A stretch of 64,000 nucleotides of DNA from assembly GCF_003711105.1 (NCBI RefSeq), contig NZ_CP023865.1, positions 1,958,001 to 2,022,000 on the forward strand, read 5' to 3'. Position numbers and translations under genes: made by a program. This document shows positions 17,462 through 25,441 of this stretch, piece by piece (position 1 is the stretch's first letter; the number at the start of each line of letters is the position of its first letter). The stretch is from Actinoplanes teichomyceticus ATCC 31121. GTDB taxonomy: Bacteria; Actinomycetota; Actinomycetes; Mycobacteriales; Micromonosporaceae. Below the pieces are notes generated by a model. The model did no database searches. It saw nothing but the letters and a program-made list of their open reading frames with translations, and had not been told where the DNA came from.

Positions 17462-17824
17462 TCAGCCGATCGCGTACCCGGGCACGGACGGCCAGCGGAC
17501 GGTGAGCACCACCGCCTCCTCGGGGGCGTACCACGAATGGTCGACGCCGCGGCCCCAGACCACGTAGTCGCCCTGCTTGCCGAGCACCACGGTGCGGCGT
17601 GGAAACTCCAGGTGGAAGCGGCCGCTGATCAGCACGAGCAGCGCGGTTCGCTGCTCGCCGCGGACCCACTCGGCCCGCCGGTCGCCGGCCGGGTGCCGGC
17701 CCCACTTGATCTCCACGTCGGTGCTGTGCCGCGGATGCCCCGGCGGCATGAAATGGCCCAGCAGCCAGCCGCGCTCGGCGAGCGCGTCCGGGTCGGCGTT
17801 CCCCACGTAGATCGACTCGTCCAC
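17462..17824 (-). CDS. Small cupin-fold protein
   Basis: 120 residues. Beta-rich, with EIKWGRHPAGD early and HLEFPRRTVVLGKQGDYVVW then DHSWYAPEEAVVLTVRW later, the two motifs of a single-domain cupin. Several His/Asp/Glu could hold a metal. GTG 17824 is chosen because TAGCGT lies exactly 7 nt upstream on the minus strand. Confidence 0.8.
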   Translation of the reverse strand: MDESIYVGNADPDALAERGWLLGHFMPPGHPRHSTDVEIKWGRHPAGDRRAEWVRGEQRTALLVLISGRFHLEFPRRTVVLGKQGDYVVWGRGVDHSWYAPEEAVVLTVRWPSVPGYAIG

Positions 17825-17831
17825 GGCCGAG

Positions 17832-17837
17832 ACGCTA
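17832..17837 (-). promoter_or_regulatory. -10 box of a leaderless promoter (TAGCGT)
   Basis: TAGCGT, 7 nt, then GTG 17824 on the minus strand. It points away from the DUF1963 gene that starts 67 bp further on. Confidence 0.6.
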
Positions 17838-17890
17838 CCCGCCGGCGTTTTCGCCGCCGCGGCAGCGGCGCGGACGGGACACTCGAGGGC

Positions 17891-18763
17891 GTGGAGATCA
17901 CCGACGACGTCCTGGCCGAAGCCGCCCCGCGGCTGCGCGCGGCGCTGACCGCGGCGGCACTGCCGTCGCTGCGGCTGACCACGGCCGGCGAGTGCGCCGG
18001 GGACACCGCCGGCACCCGCCTGGGCGGGTTGCCGCTGCTGGTCGCGGGTACGGCGTGGCCGTGCTCGCCGTCCGGCCGGGCGCAGTGCTTCCTCGGCCAG
18101 CTGAACAGCGACGACGTCAACGCCCGGTTCGGGGCCGCGCGGCTGCCGGCGGGAACCGTGCTGAGCTTCTTCTACGACTGGGTGGAGCAGCGCTGGGGCT
18201 TCGACCCGGCCGACGCGGGGCACTGGCGGGTGCTGGCGACCCCGGTGGACGGGGCGGTCGCGGTCAGCGGGACGGCGGACTCGTTCACCGCGCACGCGGT
18301 CACCGCCACCGTGGTGCGCACGGTGCCCGACCTGGGGGAGCCGCCGGTCGAGCCGGTTCGCGCCGTCTCCGGCGAGGCGACCCGGCACCACCTGCCCCGG
18401 CACCACGGGTGGGCGCGCGGATGGAACCCGGTCGACGCGTTCTACCGGGCCACCGGCGCGGCCGCCGGGGTGCCCGTGCACCGGGTCTTCGGCTGGCCGG
18501 ACGTGCTACAGGGGCCGATGGAGCTGGAGTGCCAGCTCGCGGCGAACGGGGTGCGCCACGGCAACCCGGCCGGGCCGGAGCGGGCGCGGGTCGCCGAGCT
18601 GCGCCCGGGTGCCGCGGACTGGGTCCTGCTGTGGCAGATCGACACGGACGACGCCCTGGAGTGGCGGTGGGCGGACGCCGGCCGGCTCTACTACTGGATC
18701 CGCCGCCGCGACCTGGCGGCCGGCGCGTTCGAGCGGTGCTGGGTGGTGCTCCAGTGCCCGTGA
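17891..18763 (+). CDS. DUF1963 (YwqG-like) protein
   Basis: 290 residues from GTG 17891. Begins with a helical segment, then RLGGLPLLVAGTAWP and CFLGQLNSDDV, and ends with WVLLWQIDTDDALEWRWADAGRLYYWI, the pattern of DUF1963/YwqG proteins. No enzymatic motif is obvious and the family has no established role. It faces the murL gene tail to tail. Confidence 0.85.
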   Translation: MEITDDVLAEAAPRLRAALTAAALPSLRLTTAGECAGDTAGTRLGGLPLLVAGTAWPCSPSGRAQCFLGQLNSDDVNARFGAARLPAGTVLSFFYDWVEQRWGFDPADAGHWRVLATPVDGAVAVSGTADSFTAHAVTATVVRTVPDLGEPPVEPVRAVSGEATRHHLPRHHGWARGWNPVDAFYRATGAAAGVPVHRVFGWPDVLQGPMELECQLAANGVRHGNPAGPERARVAELRPGAADWVLLWQIDTDDALEWRWADAGRLYYWIRRRDLAAGAFERCWVVLQCP

Positions 18764-18792
18764 CCGGTGGCGGCCTCCGTCCCCGCCGCGGC

Positions 18793-20094
18793 TCAGAGCG
18801 CGTCGTGCAGCAGCTTCTGGTAGGTCGCCGGGATGTGGTGCGGGCCGCCGGGGGTGAACACGTCGCTGTGCGAGACGGTGTCCCACGCCGATGCCGGGAC
18901 CGCGGCGCGCAGCGCGACCAGCACCGGCGCGTCGTCGGTCAGCATGGAGAGCGCCACCAGGCACTCCTCGGCCTCCCCGACGCACTCGAACGGCTTGTGC
19001 GCGTCCACGCCGAGCAGCTCCAGGAAGCCCGGGACCTGCGCCTCGTCGGCGAAGAGGTCGTGGCCGAAGATGTGCGCGAGGCGCTCGCGGGGCATGTGCG
19101 GGGCCATCGCGAGGAACACGAACCGGCACTTCGGGCAGTCACCGCACCAGCGCGCCGTAGGATCGTGCAGTTTGAACGCCTTGTTACAGCTGGTAACAAC
19201 ATCATCGTACGCTGTGTGACCGGCGAACAGCCGCGCGATGTGCAGCTCGGACAGCGTGCGCAGCAGCGAGAAGTACGGTTCGGTCAGCCCGGTGTGCGCC
19301 GTGACGGCGGCCCGCAGCAACCCCTCGGCGAGCACTCCCTTGGACCACTGGTGGTTGACCTCGTGACCGTTCCAGACCAGGTTGGGGTCGGAGGCGGAGC
19401 GCTCGTTCGACATCACCACCGGGCCCAGGCCGTGCCAGACGGCGGTGGCGATCGCGATCAGCGAGTTGATCGCGGTGACCGGGATGTGCCCGTTCAGCGC
19501 GCCGGCCTTGTTCAGCTCGAACAGACGCGGGTCCAGCCGGCGGCGGGCGGCCAGCGCGGGCAGGCCGGAGGCGGCGTTCACGTTCTCGATCACCGGGTTC
19601 GGGTTGACCGAGAAGGGCACCGGGTCCAGCCCGGCGGCGCGCAGGATCTCCAGCGTGACGATGGAATCCTTGCCGCCGCCGACCGCGGACAGCGGGCGGC
19701 CGGTGACCTCGACCGGGGCGGCGGCGGGCGCGACCCCCGGCGTTTCCACGGCCAGGTCCAGCACGTGCGGAAGCTGGTTGCGGTAGGCGTACTCGGCCAG
19801 GCCGTCGGTGTAGATCGCGGTGAACCAGGCGGCGACCTCGGGCGCCACCGGCCGTGGCGCGAGCACCCGCGGCGGGGCGCCGACCTTGTAGTAGCTCACC
19901 CCGGCGACCACGTGCAGCAGCTCGAGCACCCGGTGGAAGGCGGCCGGGACCTCCGGCTCTGACTCCGGCCGCGGGAACGTGATCGTCTCGGTGAAGTGCA
20001 GGGACTCCGGGCCGTCGAGCACGTAGTCGAACGTGGCGACCCCGCTCGCCGGGTCGAACGCGTACGAGGGGAAGCGCATGACGTCGAACTGCAC
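18793..20094 (-). CDS. murL: UDP-MurNAc-L-Ala-L-Glu epimerase
   Basis: 433 residues. MurL epimerises the terminal L-Glu of UDP-MurNAc-L-Ala-L-Glu to D-Glu in an ATP-dependent step. With MurD2 it replaces the usual MurI plus MurD route; this was established in Xanthomonas oryzae, with homologs noted in Micromonosporaceae. Evidence: an ATP-pyrophosphatase-like loop SAVGGGKDSIVTLE (about residue 142), NERSASDPNLVWNGHEVNHQ, and the Cys cluster ARWCGDCPKCRFVF (about residue 288). GTG 20094 follows AGGAG at 8 nt. Directly divergent from murD2, which strongly supports the assignment. Confidence 0.92.
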   Translation of the reverse strand: MQFDVMRFPSYAFDPASGVATFDYVLDGPESLHFTETITFPRPESEPEVPAAFHRVLELLHVVAGVSYYKVGAPPRVLAPRPVAPEVAAWFTAIYTDGLAEYAYRNQLPHVLDLAVETPGVAPAAAPVEVTGRPLSAVGGGKDSIVTLEILRAAGLDPVPFSVNPNPVIENVNAASGLPALAARRRLDPRLFELNKAGALNGHIPVTAINSLIAIATAVWHGLGPVVMSNERSASDPNLVWNGHEVNHQWSKGVLAEGLLRAAVTAHTGLTEPYFSLLRTLSELHIARLFAGHTAYDDVVTSCNKAFKLHDPTARWCGDCPKCRFVFLAMAPHMPRERLAHIFGHDLFADEAQVPGFLELLGVDAHKPFECVGEAEECLVALSMLTDDAPVLVALRAAVPASAWDTVSHSDVFTPGGPHHIPATYQKLLHDAL

Positions 20095-20125
20095 CCGGGG
20101 ACTCCTGTCTTCTGGCCGACGGGCA

Positions 20126-20131
20126 ATATTA
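20126..20131 (-). promoter_or_regulatory. Candidate -10 box TAATAT for murL
   Basis: TAATAT on the minus strand, about 30 nt upstream of the murL GTG, in the only AT-rich patch of the 110-bp murL-murD2 spacer. The same patch read on the plus strand may serve murD2. Confidence 0.45.
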
Positions 20132-20204
20132 GTGCGGTCCGGCGGGGATCGATCGGTTCGGTCCGGCGACGACCGCCGCGAGGGACGACTTTGGGGGGAC
20201 TGAC

Positions 20205-21548
20205 GTGCGCCTGGCAGACCTGCGCGACCGCTCGGTGGCGGTCTGGGGAACCGGCCGGGAGGGGCGCGCCGCGGTGACCGCGATCGCCGCGCACGGTCCG
20301 GCCCGGCTGATCGCCGTCAACGACGGTCCCGGCTATCTCGATGACCCGTGGGACGGCACGCTCGCCCCGCTGGCCGGCGGCGAGCACGCGTTCGCGGCGC
20401 TGGTCAGCGCGGACGTCGTGGTGCGCTCGCCGGGCGTGCCGTCGACCCACCCGTTCATGGCCAGCCTGCGCGAGCGCGGCGTCACCATCACCGGCGGCAG
20501 CGCCCTCTGGATGGCCGACCACGCCGCGCGGACCGTCGGCGTCACCGGCAGCAAGGGCAAGAGCACCACGTCCAGCCTGATCAGCCACCTGCTGGCGGCG
20601 GTCGGCCGGCCCAACGCGTACGGCGGCAACATCGGCGTCCCGCTGCTCGACCTGCCGCCCGCCGAGCTCTACGTCCTCGAGCTCTCCAGCTACCAGTGCG
20701 CCGACCTGACCGACTCGCCGCGGGTGGCCGTGGTCACCTCGCTGTTCCCGGAGCACCTGGACGCGCACGGCGGCGAGCGGGAGTACTACCGCGACAAGCT
20801 CAACCTCCTCCGCCACGGACCGGATCTGATCGTGGTCAACGGCGCTGACGAGCGGCTGCGCGACGAGATCCGGGGCGTCACCGACCGCAACGGCTTCCCG
20901 CCCGTGCCGGCCGCCGCCGGCGACTCCCGTTTCCGGGTCGCGGACGGCATGGTGTTCTGCAGCGACGAGCCGCTGTTCGAGCGGGCCGCGCTGCGGCTCA
21001 AGGGCGGGCACAACGAGCGGAACCTGTGCGTCGCCCTGGCCGTCCTGGACGGCATGGGCGTCGACGTGGTGGGCGGTCGGGCCGAGCTCGCCGCCGCGGT
21101 CCGCTCGTTCGAGGGGCTGCCGCACCGCCTGACCGAGATCGACGACCCGTCCGGGGTGACCTTCGTCGACGACACCCTGTCCACGTCGCCGTACTCCGCG
21201 ATGCACGCCATCGAGGCCTACCAGGACCGCCCGCTCACCGTGCTGGTCGGCGGTACCGACCGCGGCCTCGACTACGCTCCGTTGCGAGACTTCCTCGCCA
21301 CGCGGGAACTCACCGTGATCGGTATACCGGACAGCGGCCCGCGCATCCTGGCCGAGCTGGCCGGCCTCCCGAAGATCACCGCCATCTCGGCCGAGGACCT
21401 CGCCGACGCGGTCCGGCTGGCCCGCGAGGCGACCCCGCCCGGCGGCGTGGTCCTGCTGTCCCCGGCGGCGCCGAGCTACGGCCGCTTCCGCAATTTCGAG
21501 CACCGCTCCGAGGCGTTCGCCGAGGCGATCCGCGCGACCGCGAAGTAG
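20205..21548 (+). CDS. murD2: UDP-MurNAc-L-Ala--L-Glu ligase (MurD2)
   Basis: 447 residues, GTG start with GGGGGGAC upstream. A Mur ligase: Rossmann-like N terminus (VAVWGTGREGRAAVTAI), ATP-binding GVTGSKGKSTTS (about residue 110), central-domain YVLELSSYQ and SLFPEHLDAHGG, and C-terminal FVDDTLSTSP and LSPAAPSYGRFRNFEHR. It is MurD-like but sits next to murL, which defines the MurD2 branch that adds L-Glu, not D-Glu, to UDP-MurNAc-L-Ala. The normal murD of the dcw cluster would be elsewhere. A long repeat-filled spacer follows its stop. Confidence 0.88.
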   Translation: MRLADLRDRSVAVWGTGREGRAAVTAIAAHGPARLIAVNDGPGYLDDPWDGTLAPLAGGEHAFAALVSADVVVRSPGVPSTHPFMASLRERGVTITGGSALWMADHAARTVGVTGSKGKSTTSSLISHLLAAVGRPNAYGGNIGVPLLDLPPAELYVLELSSYQCADLTDSPRVAVVTSLFPEHLDAHGGEREYYRDKLNLLRHGPDLIVVNGADERLRDEIRGVTDRNGFPPVPAAAGDSRFRVADGMVFCSDEPLFERAALRLKGGHNERNLCVALAVLDGMGVDVVGGRAELAAAVRSFEGLPHRLTEIDDPSGVTFVDDTLSTSPYSAMHAIEAYQDRPLTVLVGGTDRGLDYAPLRDFLATRELTVIGIPDSGPRILAELAGLPKITAISAEDLADAVRLAREATPPGGVVLLSPAAPSYGRFRNFEHRSEAFAEAIRATAK

Positions 21549-21576
21549 GGGCTGCCCCGGCTGGTGAGGCGCGGTC

Positions 21577-21850
21577 GGCGCTGCCCGGGTGGTCGGTGTG
21601 CCGGGTGGCGCGGTCGGTGCTGCCCGGGTGGTCGGTGTGCCGGGTGGCGCGGTCGGTGCTGCCCGGGTGGTCGGTGTGCCGGGTGGCGCGGTCGGTGCTG
21701 CCCGGGTGGTCGGTGTGCCGGGTGGCGCGGTCGGTGCTGCCCGGGTGGTCGGTGTGCCGGGTGGCGCGGTCGGTGCTGCCCGGGTGGTCGGTGTGCGGGG
21801 TGGCGCGGTCGGTGCTGCCCGGGTGGTCGGTGTGCGGGAGTGGCGCGGGC
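21577..21850. repeat. 39-bp tandem repeat, 7 copies
   Basis: Copies start at 21577, 21616, 21655, 21694, 21733, 21772 and 21811. The unit begins GGTGCTGCCCGGGTGGTCGG and ends GGTGGCGCGGTC. It begins 28 bp after the murD2 stop and is nearly perfect; the last two copies share a CGG-to-GGG change, which suggests recent unit-by-unit duplication. Confidence 0.95.
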
Positions 21851-21858
21851 CCCGCTCC

Positions 21859-21952
21859 GGGCGGATCCGCCCGAGAGGGTGCCGAGGTCCGCGTGCCGGG
21901 CGGATCGGCCCGAGAGGGTGCCGAGGTCCGCGTGCCGGGCGGAATCGGCCCG
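21859..21952. repeat. Second 39-bp tandem repeat, 2.4 copies
   Basis: Units start at 21859, 21898 and 21937: GGGCGGATC(C/G)GCCCGAGAGG followed by GTGCCGAGGTCCGCGTGCC. Sequence unrelated to the preceding array but with the same 39-bp period. Confidence 0.85.
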
Positions 21953-22163
21953 CTCAGGTTCAGGATCTCGATGTCGTGGGTGGTCGGGAGGTGCGGGCCG
22001 CCGCTCCCGCCGAGGGCGCCTGCGGGCCGCGGGCGCGTCCGGGGCGCGAAGCCCGGGGCTACGCCCGTGGGTGGTCGCGGTCAGAGATCCGAGTACCGCC
22101 CGTGGATGGTGGCGGTCAGACATCGAGTACCCCTTGACCTCCCTCTCCTGGGCGAGGTCCGGG

Positions 22164-22319
22164 CTCCGGCTCGGGCTTCTGCGGCGGGGGGCTGTTCTGC
22201 GTCTCCGGCTCGGGCTTCTGCGGCGGGGGGCTGTTCTGCGTCTCCGTCTCCGGCTTCTGCGGCGGGGGGCTGTTCTGCGTCTCCGTCTCCGGCTCCTGCG
22301 GCCGGGAGCTGCCCCGCGT
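22164..22319. repeat. Third 39-bp tandem repeat, 4 copies
   Basis: Units start at 22164, 22203, 22242 and 22281: CTCCG(G/T)CTC(G/C)GGCTTCTGCG then GCGGGGGGCTGTTCTGCGT. On the minus strand one frame reads as a 13-residue repeat PPPQKPE(P/T)ETQNS. I cannot show that it is translated, because there is no ribosome site and only a TTG start near 22403. Confidence 0.9.
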
Positions 22320-22733
22320 CCCGGGTCCGGCGCGGGCCCGTCGCTGCCCGTGGAGGCGACCAGCTGCGGCCGGCCTGCGGCTCTGCGGGCGCGTCCCGGG
22401 CAAGAATTTTTTTGATCTTGTTTCCCGCGTAACGGGCGGGTTTCGGGGTGTGAGCGGAACCGGCCGAACGGACTATGCGCCGACCGCCCTTCCGGAGCGG
22501 TGAGCCCACCGAACGGTTGATGGCAAAACGGGCGTAAGGCGGACATGTGATGGCGGTCACGTCGTAAGGGTTATTTCTGGATCGATGGCCGTCATCCGGC
22601 GGCGCCGAAACATCCGTTCATCGGCCCAGGTCAGGTAACGGTTTGAAAACTTCATCCACAGCCTTGACACAGGGGGGCGGTTAGTAAGAACTTTTACCGC
22701 GACAGTAAACAGTCCTTCCTGAAAGGGTGTCCG
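22320..22733. other. AT-richer non-coding spacer before rpiR
   Basis: No convincing gene. After the repeats, GC drops sharply near 22402-22420 (a run of seven T followed by GATCTTG) and stays moderate up to 22733. The proximal part holds the rpiR promoter and the GTAA-N6-TTAC inverted repeat described separately. Confidence 0.6.
22664..22697 (+). promoter_or_regulatory. rpiR promoter region with GTAA-N6-TTAC inverted repeat
   Basis: TTGACA at 22664-22669 is a perfect -35 hexamer; TAAGAA at 22685 is a possible -10 (15-bp spacing). GTAAGAACTTTTAC (22684-22697) is an imperfect palindrome with GTAA/TTAC ends over the -10/start region, a plausible operator for autoregulation by the RpiR protein encoded 36 bp downstream. 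Confidence 0.5.
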
Positions 22734-24008
22734 ATGGCTGAGCCGGAGATGGACGGCACCGCGTCGACCGCGGTCGCCGACTCGCTGGTTCGCGACCAGG
22801 CTGCCCCGAACGGGAGCGACCGGGCCGCGCCAGACCGGCTGGACCAGGGCATCTGGGTCCGAGCCGAGCCCCGCAGCCGCCCCCCGGCCGGCCGCGCCGA
22901 CACCGGCCGCGGCGAGGCCCGCCAGGAGAACGCCCGCAGCGACATCGGCCGTGGCGAGACGCGCCAGGACAACGGCCGTGGCGAGACGCGCCAGGACAAC
23001 GGCCGTGGCGAGACGCGCCAGGAGAACGGCCGCAGCGACATCGGCCGCGGCGACGGCCGCGCCGACATCGGCCGGGGCGACCACGGGCGTACCGAAAAAT
23101 TGGACCGGAACGGGAGCGACCCCATGGACCACCCGCCCGCCGACGGGGTCCTGGTCCGGGTCCGCACGCTGCTCCCGGAGTTCACCGGAGCGCTGCAGCG
23201 CGTCGCCGAGCAGGTCCTCGCCGACCCGGCGGCCGCCTCCCGGGCGACCATCGTGGAGCTGGCCGAGCGCAGCGGCACCTCACCGGCCACGGTGACCCGG
23301 TTCTGCCGGGCGCTCGGCTTCGACGGCTACGCCGATCTGCGGCTGGGCATCGCCGCCGAGACCGGGCGCGCCCGGTCGGCCGGCTGGACGGTGGACATCG
23401 GCCGGGAGATCCAGCCCAACGACCCCCTGGAGCGGGTGCTCGGCCAGATCATGGCCGCCGACACCAGGGCCATGCACGACACCGCCTCGCTGCTGGACCT
23501 GGCCGAGGTGGAGCGGGCCGCGGCGGCGATCGCCGCCGCCCCGCGGGTCAACATCTTCGGCGCCAGCGGAAGCGCGCTGGTCGGCGAGGAGATGCAGTTC
23601 AGTTTGCACCGCATCGGCATCCCGGTGTGGGCCTGGACCGACGTGCACAACGGTCTGGCCAGCGCCGCGCTGTCGAGGCCCGGCGACGTCGCGCTCGGCA
23701 TCTCGCACAGCGGCGAGACCGGCGAGACGATCGAGTTGGTCGCCGAGGCGAGCAGCCGGGGCGCCACCACCATCGCGCTCACCAGCTTCCCTCGTTCCCC
23801 GCTGGCCGAGCTGGCGGACATCGTCCTGCTCACCGCCACCCAGGCGACCACCTTCCGGCCGGACGCGCTCTCCGCGCGCCACCCGCAACTGGTCGTCCTC
23901 GACCTCCTGTACGTCGCCGTCGCGCAGCGGACCCACGAACGCTCGCACGCCGCCTTCCAGCGCACCGCCCAGGCGGTGCACGGCCACAAAGCGGCGAAAG
24001 ACGCCTGA
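22734..24008 (+). CDS. RpiR/MurR-family regulator with repetitive N-terminal extension
   Basis: 424 residues, ATG after AAGGGTG. From about residue 131 it is a normal RpiR protein. HTH_6 domain: RATIVELAERSGTSPATVTR and FCRALGFDGYADL. SIS sugar-phosphate domain: RVNIFGASGSALVGEEMQF, then ALGISHSGETGETIELV. RpiR proteins sense phosphosugars, often GlcNAc or MurNAc derivatives. The first 130 residues are unusual: Arg/Gly/Asp/Glu-rich, with three perfect GRGETRQ(D/E)N units and looser copies. An internal ATG at 23124 would give a protein of standard length. It directly precedes two sugar importers and probably controls them. Confidence 0.9.
   Translation: MAEPEMDGTASTAVADSLVRDQAAPNGSDRAAPDRLDQGIWVRAEPRSRPPAGRADTGRGEARQENARSDIGRGETRQDNGRGETRQDNGRGETRQENGRSDIGRGDGRADIGRGDHGRTEKLDRNGSDPMDHPPADGVLVRVRTLLPEFTGALQRVAEQVLADPAAASRATIVELAERSGTSPATVTRFCRALGFDGYADLRLGIAAETGRARSAGWTVDIGREIQPNDPLERVLGQIMAADTRAMHDTASLLDLAEVERAAAAIAAAPRVNIFGASGSALVGEEMQFSLHRIGIPVWAWTDVHNGLASAALSRPGDVALGISHSGETGETIELVAEASSRGATTIALTSFPRSPLAELADIVLLTATQATTFRPDALSARHPQLVVLDLLYVAVAQRTHERSHAAFQRTAQAVHGHKAAKDA
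22905..23069 (+). repeat. 27-bp in-frame repeat in rpiR
   Basis: Units GGCCGTGGCGAGACGCGCCA plus GGACAAC at 22947, 22974 and 23001, with a diverged copy at 22905 and partial copies after 23028. Encodes GRGETRQDN/GRGETRQEN. Confidence 0.9.
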
Positions 24009-24057
24009 GCAGCACCATCACCCACCTGTGAGATATGAAACCCCTTCGGGAGGAAAA

Positions 24058-25365
24058 GTGAAGCGCAAGATCGCGGTCGCCGCGGCGCTCGCTGCGACGT
24101 TGGCCGGCACCGCCGCGTGCGGCGGTAACAGCGACGACGGCGGCACCACCTCGGCCAACGGGACGGTCGACGGCAAGGGCAAGACCATCAAGGTCTGGCT
24201 CATGGTCGACGCCCAGAGCGGGTGGAAGGACGTCGTGGACGACGCCGGAAAGCGGTTCACCGCGGCCACCGGCGCCAACGTGACCGTCGAGTACCAGCAG
24301 TGGGCGAACGTGCTGACCAAGCTGGACGCCTCGCTGGCCGGCTCGGACGTCCCGGACGTGGTGGAGCTCGGCAACACCCAGTTCCCGAAGTACGTGGCCA
24401 ACCAGGCGTTCGCCGAGCTGGACAAGAAGAGCTTCGAGAACTCCGACACCTGGCTGCCCGGCCTGTCCGGCGCCTGCGAGTCGGACGGCAAGACCTACTG
24501 CGTGCCCTACTACGCGGGCTCGCGTGTCCTGATCTACCGCAAGGACCTGTTCGAGAAGGCCGGCATCACCGCCGCGCCGAAGACCTACGACGAGTTCCTC
24601 GCCGACGCCGACAAGGTGCAGGCGGCGAACAAGGACGCCAAGTTCGGCGCCGTCTACATGCCGGGCCGGTACTGGTACGCCGCGATGTCCTGGGTGAAGG
24701 CCAACGGCGGCGACATCGCCAAGAAGGACGGCGACAAGTGGACCGGCACGCTGTCCACGCCGGAGTCGCAGGCCGGTCTGCAGAAGTGGGTCGATCTGGT
24801 CAAGAAGTACTCCAAGGCGGACGTCACCAAGGACGAGGCCGACCAGTACCTGGTGTTCAGCCAGGCCAACGCCGGCATGTTCTACGGCAACGGCTGGGAG
24901 CAGGGTTCCGCCGAGGAGGTCCGCAAGGACCCGAACGACCCGAACTCCGCGCTGGTGCCCACCAAGGTCAAGGGCAAGCTGGCGGCGGCGCCGATGCCGG
25001 GCATCCCGTCGCTGCTCGGCGGCTCGAACGTCGGTGTCCCGCTGAAGAGCAAGAACGCCGACCTCGCCGCGCAGTGGATCAAGTACTTCACCGACAGCAC
25101 CTCGATGAAGGGCCTGATCAAGGCGAGCGCCCTGCCGAACGCCACCGCGCTGCTGGACACGGCGGCCACCGAGAACCCGAAGCTGGCGGTCGGCGCCGAG
25201 GCGGCCAAGAACAGCTGGGCCGTGCCGAACTCCGGCAAGTGGGCCGACGTGGAGAAGGCCAACATCCTGCAGAACATGCTGTCGGACATCCTGACCGGCA
25301 AGAAGTCCCTCGCGGACGCCACCACCGCGGCTGACGAGCAGATCGCCAAGACCCTCAACGGCTGA
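24058..25365 (+). CDS. Sugar ABC transporter substrate-binding lipoprotein (DasA-like)
   Basis: 435 residues. GTG 24058 is chosen because GGGAGG lies 4 nt upstream and a proper signal peptide follows (KRKIAVAAALAATLAG, then TAAC-GG as lipobox); the upstream ATG 24028 would spoil it. Family 1 solute-binding fold: DVPDVVELGNTQFPKYV, YAGSRVLIYRKDLFEKAGI and GNGWEQGS are typical. Together with the two permeases downstream and the RpiR gene upstream it looks like the N,N'-diacetylchitobiose importer DasABC of streptomycetes, but the ligand is inferred. First gene of a six-gene transport region. Confidence 0.88.
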   Translation: MKRKIAVAAALAATLAGTAACGGNSDDGGTTSANGTVDGKGKTIKVWLMVDAQSGWKDVVDDAGKRFTAATGANVTVEYQQWANVLTKLDASLAGSDVPDVVELGNTQFPKYVANQAFAELDKKSFENSDTWLPGLSGACESDGKTYCVPYYAGSRVLIYRKDLFEKAGITAAPKTYDEFLADADKVQAANKDAKFGAVYMPGRYWYAAMSWVKANGGDIAKKDGDKWTGTLSTPESQAGLQKWVDLVKKYSKADVTKDEADQYLVFSQANAGMFYGNGWEQGSAEEVRKDPNDPNSALVPTKVKGKLAAAPMPGIPSLLGGSNVGVPLKSKNADLAAQWIKYFTDSTSMKGLIKASALPNATALLDTAATENPKLAVGAEAAKNSWAVPNSGKWADVEKANILQNMLSDILTGKKSLADATTAADEQIAKTLNG

Positions 25366-25376
25366 TCCGCCTGCCC

Positions 25377-25402
25377 GCCTGCCCGCCGCACGGCGGGCAG
25401 GC
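25377..25402 (+). terminator. Strong intercistronic hairpin between binding-protein and permease genes
   Basis: GCCTGCCCGCCG and CGGCGGGCAGGC: twelve complementary bases around a 2-nt centre, 12 nt after the binding-protein stop, with no T tract. In binding-protein-dependent importers such hairpins stabilise or attenuate the mRNA so that binding protein exceeds permease. Confidence 0.7.
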
Positions 25403-25441
25403 GGCGCACCGCCACAGTCCTTCGGTGAGAGAGGAAAGCTG

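Noticed and set aside
22116..22403. Minus-strand ORF with a 13-residue Pro/Gln/Glu/Thr repeat
   Set aside because: The third codon positions are all G/C, but the only start is a TTG without ribosome site beside a poly-A tract, and the opposite strand shows the same G/C pattern. Not enough for a gene call.
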